Below, one piece after another: positions 53,451 through 61,042 of a DNA stretch of 64,000 nt; the stretch's first letter is position 1; every line of letters starts with the position of its first letter. The DNA lies in the NCBI RefSeq assembly GCF_002159265.1, contig NZ_NFHG01000007.1, positions 1-64,000 on the forward strand, in the 5' to 3' direction. The notes below the pieces were generated by a model. The model saw only the letters and a program-made list of their open reading frames with translations. It was not told the DNA's origin and ran no database searches. A program made the position numbers and the translations under genes. Source of the DNA: Flavonifractor sp. An82. GTDB lineage: Bacteria; Bacillota; Clostridia; Oscillospirales; Oscillospiraceae.

Positions 53451-54128
53451 TTACCTGATCTGGCTCAGCGCAGTCAGCGCGTCCAGATCATAAATTATCC
53501 ACCGCCCATCCTTTTTCTCCAGCAGGCCCTGAAGCTCCAGCTCACCAATCACCTGATTGACCGTAAGTCTGGACACATTGATCAGGTTACCGATCCCCTG
53601 CTGGATCACCGGCAGGTCGATGCGGATACCCTGCCCTGCAGGAGTACCAAAGCGGTGGGCCAGGTCCACAAATACCGCCGCCACCCGTCCCCGGGCATTG
53701 AGAAAACTGAAACGGCGGATATGCTCCATCATCACATGGATCTTATGGGACAGAGAGGTCAGCACCTGGGCATTCAGCGCCACATCCTGGGAGAGGTGGC
53801 GCAGAAAGCGGTCCTTGGGGATACAGTAAAGCTCGCTGTCCACAATGGTAGCCGCATGCAGGAACTGCGCCGACGGCTCAAAGCAGGTCTCCTCCCCAAA
53901 CATACAGCCCGGCAGGGCAAAAATATAAATCTTTTCCGCACCCTCGCTGTCAAAGTAGGACAGGCGCACCCGTCCGCTCTTTACGATATAAATTTGCGCA
54001 GTATCCTCCTCTTGATTGTAGATCACGGTTTTTCCCTTGAGACGGATCAGATACTGCTCATCTGCAAGTTGTCTCCAGCGCTCCAGATCATACTGGATCC
54101 AGGGCGAGAAGCGAACGCTGTCCGGCAT
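53451..54128 (-). CDS. Crp/Fnr-family transcription regulator
   Basis: A 225-residue regulator with an N-terminal cyclic-nucleotide-binding beta-roll (LIRLKGKTVIYNQEEDTAQI, GCMFGEETCFEPSAQFLH), a dimer helix and a C-terminal winged helix (VIQQGIGNLINVSRLTVNQVIGELELQG). The N-terminal cysteine cluster of Fnr is absent, so it probably senses a small molecule or redox state in another way. It is the first gene of the operon regulator-FAD protein-Mo subunit-ferredoxin and most likely controls it. The spacing to the next gene is 14 bases. Confidence 0.9.
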   Translation of the reverse strand: MPDSVRFSPWIQYDLERWRQLADEQYLIRLKGKTVIYNQEEDTAQIYIVKSGRVRLSYFDSEGAEKIYIFALPGCMFGEETCFEPSAQFLHAATIVDSELYCIPKDRFLRHLSQDVALNAQVLTSLSHKIHVMMEHIRRFSFLNARGRVAAVFVDLAHRFGTPAGQGIRIDLPVIQQGIGNLINVSRLTVNQVIGELELQGLLEKKDGRWIIYDLDALTALSQIR

Positions 54129-54216
54129 GATCCTTCACCCCCTTGCCTGTCTTGGTTATAGCATACTGTCCGGATAAAAGAATATAAGCTTCTTTACATT
54201 TTGAATTTTTATCAAA

Positions 54217-54335
54217 AAAAATTCAGGCTGTCCCAGTTTGGCGGACTCCTTCCAGACATTGGGAACTCTTCTTGCGCCAAATCCAAGGTCTGGACTGAGC
54301 CCTCTCATGGGACAGCCCGTTTTATCTCTATAGTA
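54217..54335. other. structured intergenic element, possible terminator with pseudoknot
   Basis: Outer arms GGCTGTCCCA (54226-54235) and TGGGACAGCC (54308-54317) enclose two further complementary pairs that cross each other: TTTGGCG (54237-54243) with CGCCAAA (54275-54281), and TCCAGAC (54251-54257) with GTCTGGA (54288-54294). On the minus strand the outer stem is followed by a run of T, so it may terminate the flavoprotein operon ending at 54366. It also lies upstream of the Crp-type gene. No coding sequence is evident. Confidence 0.6.
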
Positions 54336-54365
54336 TACTTGGTGGGCAGTCAATCTGCCCCAGGC

Positions 54366-54971
54366 TCAGGCCTCGATGTCCATGGTCTCCATCTGGGCCT
54401 TGGTGACGCCGTTCCGCTTCCCGTAATTCTCCCAATAGGAAGTGGAAGCCTTGAGAAACAGCCCCTTGGGAAGGGGCATGGTCACCTTCAGCCGCCGCCC
54501 CTTCCCCCGCGCCATGGAGGCGGCCAGCTGCTTCAGCTTCCGTCCCACCAGCCCCCGGAAGGGGGTATTCAGGATGGCCTCCCCGCTGCCGATGCTCAGT
54601 ACCGAGCCGAAGGGGTAGCCGTTCGCCTTGCAGAACAGCTCCACCATGCTGACGGCTACCTCGTTCTGTTCCGGCTCCAGAAAACCGCAGTTGATGAGCA
54701 CGGACACCGTGGGCTTGTGCCGGGGCGGATGCTCCTCCAGGGTCTTCAAAAAATTCAGCAGCGTCACCGGTATCCCGTCGGCGTAGAGGGGAAACACCAG
54801 CAGCAGGTGGTCGCAGTGCTCCGCCGCCCGGCACAGCTCCAGGTGGTTGTCCCTGGTAATTGCGTATGTCTCCGTCTCAGAGGGGCACACCTGGGCAAAC
54901 CACCGGGCGTACTCCTTGGAGTTGGATCTGGGCGCTCTGGGGCTGCCGTTGAGGATCATCACCTTGTCCAT
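54366..54971 (-). CDS. flavodoxin-like FMN reductase family protein
   Basis: A 201-residue protein of the NADPH-dependent FMN reductase/flavodoxin fold. The phosphate-binding loop ILNGSPRAPRSNSKEYARWF is at the N-terminus, and HLLLVFPLYADGIPVTLLNFL corresponds to the second flavin loop. The C-terminal basic stretch (MARGKGRRLKVTMPLPKG) is unusual. It overlaps the preceding gene by 13 bases. The pair probably forms a redox unit; substrates are unknown. Confidence 0.82.
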   Translation of the reverse strand: MDKVMILNGSPRAPRSNSKEYARWFAQVCPSETETYAITRDNHLELCRAAEHCDHLLLVFPLYADGIPVTLLNFLKTLEEHPPRHKPTVSVLINCGFLEPEQNEVAVSMVELFCKANGYPFGSVLSIGSGEAILNTPFRGLVGRKLKQLAASMARGKGRRLKVTMPLPKGLFLKASTSYWENYGKRNGVTKAQMETMDIEA

Positions 54972-55471
54972 GCCAGCACCTCCTCCCTCACCTTCTGTTC
55001 TACTTCATGCTCCGGGACAAAAACCACCCGGAAGCCCTCAAAATTCATGTTGCTGGCGTTGCGCTCCACCAGCCGCCGGAACACCTGCTGCTCCTGTTCC
55101 GGGATATCACCATAGGCCAGAATCACTGCCTGCTTGGGCACCACGGCCCGCTGCACATGGTGGGTCTCCCCATGGAGCAGGCGAATGAAAGCCTGCTGAA
55201 CCGGAATGGACCGCTCCAGCATGGTCTTCATCACGGTGTCATAGCCCCCGTATTTCACTTTGCTGACGTACAGAATCTGTCGGCTGGCCGCAATGGCGGG
55301 ATAGACCTTCACCGCATCGTCCCGGATCACGCACTTGCCCGGGGTTTTCGTCCAGCAGCCAAAGCAGCCCACACAGTTTGCGATCTTCAGCCGGGACAGA
55401 TCGATCAGCCGGATATCATCCGGATCAGTCTCCGGCAGCGCCAGAGGCCGGTCACTGAGAATCAGTTTCAT
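54959..55471 (-). CDS. flavodoxin-fold protein without the FMN phosphate loop
   Basis: A 170-residue protein matching the middle and end of iron-sulfur flavoproteins and FMN reductases: IDLSRLKIANCVGCFGCWTK followed by TPGKCVIRDDAVKVYPAI, with four cysteines that could hold a cluster. The usual first strand and GSPR phosphate-binding loop (about 30 residues) are missing; only MKLILSDRPLALPET remains. The ATG follows AGGAGGAATGT, so the short start is real. The downstream overlapping gene keeps that loop, so the two may act as a complementary heterodimer. Alternatively this gene lost flavin binding. Confidence 0.75.
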   Translation of the reverse strand: MKLILSDRPLALPETDPDDIRLIDLSRLKIANCVGCFGCWTKTPGKCVIRDDAVKVYPAIAASRQILYVSKVKYGGYDTVMKTMLERSIPVQQAFIRLLHGETHHVQRAVVPKQAVILAYGDIPEQEQQVFRRLVERNASNMNFEGFRVVFVPEHEVEQKVREEVLAWTR

Positions 55472-55504
55472 ACATTCCTCCTGTCATGGATTTTCCTGTG
55501 CTCT

Positions 55505-55528
55505 ATTATATCATACTTTTTTAGTATG
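55505..55528 (-). promoter_or_regulatory. promoter and palindromic operator of the flavoprotein pair
   Basis: An extended -10 (TGATATAAT) on the minus strand about 33 bases before the start. The inverted repeat CATACT-N5-AGTATG lies directly upstream of the -10, in the spacer, a classic repressor-binding position. Confidence 0.5.
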
Positions 55529-55655
55529 TATTTTACATTTTTATGACATATGCCGCCCTACGGGATATCCAAATCCATGCACCCCAAGGAGTCTACGGAT
55601 TTGGGACAAGGCCGTATAAAAAATAAGTATTTTTTCAGACGAAACCGCCAAAACA

Positions 55656-55664
55656 TGGTATAAT
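55656..55664 (+). promoter_or_regulatory. extended -10 promoter of the CBS pyrophosphatase gene
   Basis: TGGTATAAT about 33 bases before the start codon, with a weak -35. Between 55,529 and 55,655 only an 8-bp inverted repeat (CCAAATCC at 55569 and GGATTTGG at 55597) was noticed. Confidence 0.5.
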
Positions 55665-55696
55665 AGAAAAAAGCGCCTCCTGTATTGGGGGAAGAG

Positions 55697-57376
55697 ATGA
55701 GGGAGCTTATGAATAATCAAGAAAATCTCCGCGCCATCAAGGTCATCGGACACCGCAATCCGGACACAGACTCCATCTGTTCCGCCATTGCCTACAGCCG
55801 TCTGAAAAACATTCTGGACCCTGATCGTCCCTGCAAGCCCTGCCGGGCAGGACTTCTGAACCGTGAGACAGAATTTGTTCTGGATTACTTCCATGTCCCC
55901 GCCCCCCAGCTCTATACAGACGTAAGCCCTCAGATCCGGGATGTGGATATCCGAGCTATGGAGGGTGTGGACGGAGAAACCAGTCTGCGCCGGGCCTGGA
56001 TGATCATGCGTGACCAGCAGATTGATACTTTGTGTATCGTGGACCAGGATCAGCGGCTCAAGGGCGTTATCACCGTCAAGGATGTAGCCACAGCCAACAT
56101 GGACGGTCTGGACACCTGTATCCTGGAAAAAGCGGAAACCAGCTATCAGAATATTCTGGATATCCTGGAAGGAACCGTTCTGGTGGGCGACATTGAGGGA
56201 AAGCGGGTCAAGGGGCGGATCCTCATCGGTTCAGGCAGCGCCGAGCAAATCGAAAGGTCCATCTCTCCGGGAGATATCGCCATTGTTGCCAACCGCAGTG
56301 AAAGCCAGCTGGCCGCCATTGAGATGGGTGCGGGCTGTGTCGTGGTATGTGCCGACAGCAAGGTCTCCCGGACCATCCGTATGTTGGCCGAAGAGCAGGG
56401 ATGTATTATGATCAGTACTCCCAAGAGTACCTATGTGGCCGGCCAGATGATCAGCCAGGCGGCACCTATCCGCCATTACATGACCGAAAACGGGCTGCTG
56501 ACGTTCAATCTGAACAGCTCCGTGGAGGCTGCTACCAAGGTCATGACCTCTGTACGCTACCGATACTTCCCCGTGCTGGACGACGATGGGCGGTATGTGG
56601 GCGTGGTCTCCCGCCGCAACATGATGGGTCTGCATAAAAAGCAGCTCATTCTGGTGGACCACAACGAGAAGAACCAGGCGGTGGAGGGTATCGAGCAGGC
56701 AGAGATCCTGGAGATCATCGATCACCACCGCATCGGCTCTATGGAGACCGATGGTCCGGTCTACTTCCGTAATGTACCCGTTGGCTGCACATCCACCATC
56801 ATCTATCAGATGTATGAAGAAAACGGCGTGGAGATCGACCGGACCACCGCGGGCCTTATGCTCTCAGCTATTTTGTCCGATACCCTGATGTTCCGCAGCC
56901 CCACCTGCACCACCATTGATGAACGCACAGCCCGAAAGCTGGCTGAACTGGCGGATGTGGATCTGGAGACCTACGCCGATGCCATGTTTGAGCATGGCGG
57001 AGATGTGAGCGGAAAAACCGCGGAAGAGCTCTTCAATACCGACTATAAGATCTTTGACTGCGGAGCGATCCGTTTCGGCGTGGGCCAGGGCAGCTATATG
57101 GTGGAGCGCAACCGAAAGGCCAGCGAGGCCCTCATTGCTCCCTATCTGCCGGTAGCTCTTGAGAAGCAGGGGCTTGATTTCATCTTTTATATGTTCACTG
57201 ACGTGCGCAGTGCCAGCACGGAACTTCTAATGGCCGGAAAGGGAGCCGAGTCCCTGGTGGCCCGTGCCTTTCAGGCAGAGGTCCGGGACGGCCTGGCTAT
57301 CCTGCCGGGGGTGGTCAGCAGAAAGATTCAGCTGCTGCCCAGAATCATCAGTGCCCTCCGGGAAGAAGAAACATAA
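55697..57376 (+). CDS. manganese-dependent inorganic pyrophosphatase with CBS and DRTGG domains
   Basis: Family II pyrophosphatase of 559 residues that hydrolyses pyrophosphate and is regulated by adenine nucleotides. The DHH catalytic core is split by an insert. The first metal motif is VIGHRNPDTDSICSAIAYS. Then come a CBS domain (RAWMIMRDQQIDTLCIVDQD), a DRTGG domain (about 140-245), and a second CBS domain (SVEAATKVMTSVRYRYFPVL). After these, VDHNEKNQAVEG, EIIDHHRIGS, LSDTLMFRSPTC and the DHHA2 domain complete the enzyme. The CBS pair binds AMP or ATP. The ATG at 55697 is close behind a GGGGGAAG site; ATG at 55709 is also possible. Confidence 0.9.
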   Translation: MRELMNNQENLRAIKVIGHRNPDTDSICSAIAYSRLKNILDPDRPCKPCRAGLLNRETEFVLDYFHVPAPQLYTDVSPQIRDVDIRAMEGVDGETSLRRAWMIMRDQQIDTLCIVDQDQRLKGVITVKDVATANMDGLDTCILEKAETSYQNILDILEGTVLVGDIEGKRVKGRILIGSGSAEQIERSISPGDIAIVANRSESQLAAIEMGAGCVVVCADSKVSRTIRMLAEEQGCIMISTPKSTYVAGQMISQAAPIRHYMTENGLLTFNLNSSVEAATKVMTSVRYRYFPVLDDDGRYVGVVSRRNMMGLHKKQLILVDHNEKNQAVEGIEQAEILEIIDHHRIGSMETDGPVYFRNVPVGCTSTIIYQMYEENGVEIDRTTAGLMLSAILSDTLMFRSPTCTTIDERTARKLAELADVDLETYADAMFEHGGDVSGKTAEELFNTDYKIFDCGAIRFGVGQGSYMVERNRKASEALIAPYLPVALEKQGLDFIFYMFTDVRSASTELLMAGKGAESLVARAFQAEVRDGLAILPGVVSRKIQLLPRIISALREEET

Positions 57377-57483
57377 GATTGGCGCAGTAAATTGTCTGAC
57401 TAAATACAGCAGAAATTGCGTTCAAGGGTCTGTATGAACTTCTTTTTATTTTCTTAACGTGTTGCACTTAATAGTATCATTCA

Positions 57484-57527
57484 GAAAAAGCAAAACCTGC
57501 GTATAACCATCGTTATACGCAGGTTTT
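57484..57527 (-). terminator. ssrA terminator
   Basis: A perfect 16-bp stem (AAAACCTGCGTATAAC and complement) with loop CATC. On the minus strand GCTTTTTC follows. It lies nine bases beyond the tmRNA 3' end. Confidence 0.9.
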
Positions 57528-57535
57528 GTCTACTT

Positions 57536-57883
57536 TGGTGGAGGCGGGGGGAGTCGAACCCCCGTCCGAAAACGCTTCCTCGGGAACCTCTCCGGGCGCA
57601 GACGGTCGATTACATTCCCTTATCCTGACGCAGGCCGTCAAACTTCAGGACTTGGTAGCTTCATTGTTCATGGTGCGCTCAAAGCTTTGCGCACACACGT
57701 GCACCACTAAACGACGCCCCGTTCCGGCTCGTGGTCCTTCCGGACGGGACGGCCGCTAATTAAGCAGCGGCGAGAACGACGTTATCGTTGTTCTTTAATT
57801 TATAAGTTGCCCGTTTTTAGGATGTCAGGCACATCCGCCCGCTATTCCCGCCTCTACGTCCCCGTCGAAACCAGTACGCCCCC
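57536..57883 (-). ncRNA. ssrA: transfer-messenger RNA
   Basis: tmRNA rescues ribosomes stalled on broken mRNA and tags the nascent protein for degradation. On the minus strand the 5' end GGGGGCGTACTGG is followed by TTTCGACGGGGACGTAG. The 3' end GGGTTCGACTCCCCCCGCC is followed by TCCACCA. The two ends pair as a 7-bp acceptor stem with one G-U pair. The tag reading frame near 57760-57795 reads (K)NNDNVVLAAA-stop. Length about 348 bases is normal for the one-piece form. smpB, its protein partner, lies 630 bases upstream on the same strand. Confidence 0.95.
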
Positions 57884-57888
57884 GTAGA

Positions 57889-57911
57889 GCGGCGCGGTCC
57901 AACCGCGCCGC
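57889..57911 (-). other. hairpin at the tmRNA 5' boundary
   Basis: A perfect 10-bp stem (GCGGCGCGGT/ACCGCGCCGC) with a 3-base loop ends five bases before the tmRNA 5' end. It has no U-tract on either strand. It could be a processing signal for precursor tmRNA or a weak terminator for the cyclophilin gene. Confidence 0.55.
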
Positions 57912-57948
57912 GGCAGGTAACATGTTTAGTTATGTGCTTTAGTCGCTC

Positions 57949-58470
57949 TCAGCACTTCTCCGGGGCGGGATAATCCACACCGAAGGTCTCCACGGTGACC
58001 GACTTCATCCGCTGATCCTCGTAGGGGCGGTCCATCCGGTCCCGCTTGGCGCCCACGATGGCGTCGGCCACGTCCATGCCCTCGATCACCTTACCGAAGG
58101 CGGCGTACTCGCCGTCCAGGTGAGGAGCCTTCTCCACCATGATGAAGAACTGGCTGCCGGCAGAGTTGGGATGCATAGCACGAGCCATGGACAGCACGCC
58201 GCGGTCATGCTTCAGGTCGTTCTTCACGCCGTTATGGGCAAACTCGCCCTTGATGGAGTAGCCGGGGCCGCCCATGCCGGTGCCCTGGGGACAGCCGCCC
58301 TGGATCATGAAGCCGGGGATCACCCGATGGAAGATCAGGCCGTTATAGAAGCCGGACTTCACCAGGCTGATAAAGTTGTTCACGCTGTTGGGAGCCACCT
58401 CGGGATAGAGCTCGGCCACCATTTTGCCGCCGTTTTCCATCTCAAAGGTCACAATGGGATTCTGAGCCAT
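57949..58470 (-). CDS. cyclophilin-type peptidyl-prolyl isomerase
   Basis: A 173-residue cytoplasmic cyclophilin that catalyses proline cis-trans isomerisation. Active-site features are present: FHRVIPGFMIQGGCPQGTG, RGVLSMARAMHPNSAGSQFFIM and PHLDGEYAAFGKVIEGMDV. There is no signal peptide. AAGGAG precedes the ATG. It sits between smpB and ssrA on the same strand and may be co-transcribed with both. Confidence 0.95.
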   Translation of the reverse strand: MAQNPIVTFEMENGGKMVAELYPEVAPNSVNNFISLVKSGFYNGLIFHRVIPGFMIQGGCPQGTGMGGPGYSIKGEFAHNGVKNDLKHDRGVLSMARAMHPNSAGSQFFIMVEKAPHLDGEYAAFGKVIEGMDVADAIVGAKRDRMDRPYEDQRMKSVTVETFGVDYPAPEKC

Positions 58471-58512
58471 GTGAATCTCCTTCCTTTCTCCGGGGGTCCT
58501 TCCCCCGCTTTG

Positions 58513-58986
58513 TCAATAACCGCCGCGGCGGTGTGCTTTCATGGTACGGTCCATCTCACGCTTGGCGTCACGGGCAGCGGCGGAGTCCCGCTTGTCGTAG
58601 AGCTTCTTGCCCTTTGCCAGGCCCACCTCCAGCTTGACCCGAGAGCCCCGGAAGTAGATGGACAGAGGGACCAGCGCGTATCCGTCCTGCTTGACCTTGG
58701 CAAACAGTTTCAGGATCTCCCGCTTGTGCATCAGCAGGCGGCGGGGCCGCAGAGGGTCCTTGTTGAAGATATTGCCCTTCTCGTAGGGGCTGATGTGCAT
58801 GCCGTGGACATGCATCTCCCCGTCCTTGACGATGCAGAAGGAGTCCTTCAGGTTGACGTGGCCCTGGCGGATGGACTTGACCTCGGTGCCTGCCAGCTCG
58901 ATGCCCGCCTCGTACTTATCCTCGATGAAATAGTCGTGGTAGGCCTTGCTGTTTTTGGCCACGATCTTGATGCCCTTGCTCTCCAT
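58513..58986 (-). CDS. smpB: tmRNA-binding protein SmpB
   Basis: A 157-residue partner of tmRNA required for trans-translation. The beta-barrel core begins IVAKNSKAYHDYFIEDKYEAG and contains GTEVKSIRQGHVNLKDSF and KLFAKVKQDGYALVPLSIYF. The basic C-terminal tail (KKLYDKRDSAAARDAKREMD) enters the ribosomal mRNA channel. The ATG at 58986 follows GGGAGGTGGCGGA; the frame to 59010 has no better site. The short distance to ssrA on the same strand supports coordinated expression. Confidence 0.96.
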   Translation of the reverse strand: MESKGIKIVAKNSKAYHDYFIEDKYEAGIELAGTEVKSIRQGHVNLKDSFCIVKDGEMHVHGMHISPYEKGNIFNKDPLRPRRLLMHKREILKLFAKVKQDGYALVPLSIYFRGSRVKLEVGLAKGKKLYDKRDSAAARDAKREMDRTMKAHRRGGY

Positions 58987-59048
58987 TCCGCCACCTCCCA
59001 ACCGGGACAAATCTTCTGAGAATACATTATACCATATCTGTCAATAGC

Positions 59049-59543
59049 TCAGACAGGGAAATAGGTCAGCAGTCCGGTGAGGGCGTCGGAGGAGAGCACA
59101 GTGCGGCCGTGCTCGGCCAGACTGGCCGCAAGATGGGGGCGGTGGGTCTCGCTGCGGCCAAACTCCGAGAGGCGGGCAGCCGCCTGCTCCGCCCCGGTGG
59201 GCAGAGAGATCCACCACCGGTCCTCCCACCACAGCAGGGCCGCGTCCGGCCGGGGAACGGATAGGGCCCGAGCGGCGGCGGCCAGATCCTCCAGGCTGCC
59301 GAAGGAGAACCAGCACCGCTCCGGAGCGCGGACGTGGGCAAACACCAGCACCCCGCAGGACTCCGGGTAGGCCTCAATCTCAATGGCCCCCTCCAGGTCG
59401 ATGCCCGCCTGGCGGAAGGCGGTACGGGTAAGCTCCAGGGCCTGCTCCAGGGTCAGGCCCGCGGAGGTCAGGCCGTGCTCCTTCAGATCGGCGGGGGTGA
59501 TGTACAGGGCAACGCTGGCGCTGCCGATGGGCTGGATGGTCAT
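59049..59543 (-). CDS. MecA-like adaptor protein
   Basis: A 164-residue protein whose N-terminus resembles the MecA/YpbH adaptors that deliver substrates to ClpCP: ALYITPADLKEHGLTSAGLT, EQALELTRTAFRQAG and GAIEIEAYPESCGVLVFAHV. The second half (WWEDRWWISLPTGAEQAAAR) fits the MecA C-terminal alpha/beta domain. It is shorter than B. subtilis MecA (about 218 residues), mainly in the linker. GAGGAGG lies upstream of the ATG. It is beside smpB, so protein quality control is a common theme. The assignment is by pattern and moderate in strength. Confidence 0.6.
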   Translation of the reverse strand: MTIQPIGSASVALYITPADLKEHGLTSAGLTLEQALELTRTAFRQAGIDLEGAIEIEAYPESCGVLVFAHVRAPERCWFSFGSLEDLAAAARALSVPRPDAALLWWEDRWWISLPTGAEQAAARLSEFGRSETHRPHLAASLAEHGRTVLSSDALTGLLTYFPV

Positions 59544-59654
59544 AGGCTACCTCCTCATGTGATGAAATTGATTATAGCCGCTCTGCCCAGCGGCGTACAG
59601 CTGTAATGATTGGCGGGATTGGAAAAGGTGAGGGTGGCACAAGAACTGGAAGTA

Positions 59655-59663
59655 TGGTATAAT
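59655..59663 (+). promoter_or_regulatory. extended -10 promoter of the Nudix-WalRK operon
   Basis: TGGTATAAT about 35 bases before the Nudix start; the -35 region is weak (TGGCAC). Confidence 0.5.
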
Positions 59664-59698
59664 GCATCTAACCGATCAAAGAAAAGGGGATATGCCGG

Positions 59699-60235
59699 AT
59701 GGAACTGTGGGAAAAGACCGTGGAGAGCGAAACCCTCTTTGAGGGCAAGATCGTGACGCTGAAGCTGGACAAGGCAGAGCTGCCCAACGGCCGCGTGGCC
59801 CGGCGGGAAGTGGTGGAGCACCCCGGCGGGGTGGCCATTCTGCCCCTGTTTGACGACGGCACGGTCAGCATCGTGCGGCAATTCCGCTATCCCTTCCAGG
59901 AAGTGGTCACCGAGCTGCCCGCGGGCAAGCTGGAGAAGGGAGAGGACCACCGCCCCGCCGCTCTGCGGGAGCTGGAGGAGGAGGTGGGGGTCACCTGCGG
60001 CAAGCTGACCTATCTGGGCTGCCTGTACTCCTCCCCCGGATTTTCCACCGAGGTGCTCCACATGTATCTGGCCCAGGAACTGACCCAGGGCGCCTGCCAC
60101 CCGGACGACGACGAGTTTCTGGATGCGGAGCGGATCCCCTTCTCCCAGCTGGCGGACCAGGTGATGTCCGGCGAGATTGTGGACGCCAAGACGGTGGCCC
60201 TGGTGCTGAAAGTCAAGCAGCTGCTGGGTCTGTAA
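59699..60235 (+). CDS. Nudix hydrolase, ADP-ribose pyrophosphatase-like
   Basis: A 178-residue Nudix enzyme of the NudF type, probably splitting ADP-ribose into AMP and ribose 5-phosphate. The Nudix box is GKLEKGEDHRPAALRELEEEV followed by G, with the expected glutamates. The upstream VAILPLFDDGTVSIVRQFRYP and the later YSSPGFSTEVLHMYLA are also typical. AAAAGGGGA precedes the ATG. It lies 15 bases before a response-regulator gene and is the first gene of that operon. Confidence 0.92.
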   Translation: MELWEKTVESETLFEGKIVTLKLDKAELPNGRVARREVVEHPGGVAILPLFDDGTVSIVRQFRYPFQEVVTELPAGKLEKGEDHRPAALRELEEEVGVTCGKLTYLGCLYSSPGFSTEVLHMYLAQELTQGACHPDDDEFLDAERIPFSQLADQVMSGEIVDAKTVALVLKVKQLLGL

Positions 60236-60250
60236 GGACAGGAGGTTACC

Positions 60251-60961
60251 ATGAGCAAGCGTATTTTGATCGTGGAGGATGAAAAGAACATTGTGGACAT
60301 CCTCAGCTTCAATCTGGGCAAGGAGGGCTACGAGACTCTGGAGGCCTACGACGGCGAGGCCGGTCTCCAGCTGGCCCTGGAGCAGAACCCCGACCTGATC
60401 CTGCTGGATCTGATGCTGCCCAAGATGGACGGCTTTGACGTGTGCCGTAACCTGCGCAAGGAAAACCGCTCCACCCCTGTCATCATGCTCACCGCCCGTG
60501 AGGAGGAGACTGACAAGGTCCTGGGGCTGGAGCTGGGGGCCGACGACTACATCACCAAACCCTTCTCCATGCGGGAGCTGCTGGCCCGGGTAAAAGCCAA
60601 CATCCGGCGCAACGAGATGGTGTCCGGCGCCCCCGTCTCCGCCCCCGCCGCCTCCGGCAGCCGGATGGAACTGGGCCGCATCTCCATCGATCCCGACCAG
60701 ATGATGGTCTATAAGGACAACCGGGCCCTGGACCTGACCCAGCGGGAATATGAGCTCATCAAGTTCCTGGCCGCCCAGCCCGGCAAGGTGTTCTCCCGTG
60801 AGGCCCTTATGGAGCACGTGTGGAACTACGAGGGCTATGTGGGCGACGTGCGCGCCGTGGACGTGGCCATCCGCCGCCTGCGTGAAAAGGTGGAGGATGA
60901 TCCTGCATCGCCTCAGTTCGTGGTTACAAGACGAGGGCTGGGATATTATTTCAACGCCTGA
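60251..60961 (+). CDS. WalR/PhoB-type response regulator
   Basis: A 236-residue OmpR-family regulator with a receiver domain (phospho-acceptor D53 in LLDLMLP, ITKPF lysine), an Ala/Pro linker (GAPVSAPAASG) and a winged helix (REYELIKFLAAQPGKVFSREA, VRAVDVAIRRLREKV). The AGGAGGTTACC site precedes the ATG. The following kinase and YycH-like gene point to the WalRK (YycFG) system, which controls cell-wall metabolism and is often essential in Firmicutes. PhoP/PhoB-like control of phosphate is the alternative; the YycH-like gene favours Wal. Confidence 0.9.
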   Translation: MSKRILIVEDEKNIVDILSFNLGKEGYETLEAYDGEAGLQLALEQNPDLILLDLMLPKMDGFDVCRNLRKENRSTPVIMLTAREEETDKVLGLELGADDYITKPFSMRELLARVKANIRRNEMVSGAPVSAPAASGSRMELGRISIDPDQMMVYKDNRALDLTQREYELIKFLAAQPGKVFSREALMEHVWNYEGYVGDVRAVDVAIRRLREKVEDDPASPQFVVTRRGLGYYFNA

Positions 60962-61042
60962 TGAAACCGATTCCGGCGGGCCGGGGCAGCGGTCCCTGCC
61001 CGCCCTATTTTTGATTCTGACAAGAGAGGAGTGGTCCGCAGT

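Noticed and set aside
57526-57759. Plus-strand reading frame starting MSTLVEAGGVEPPSE
   Set aside because: It is the complement of tmRNA; the VEAGGVEPPS-type peptide is a known artefact of translating RNA 3' ends.
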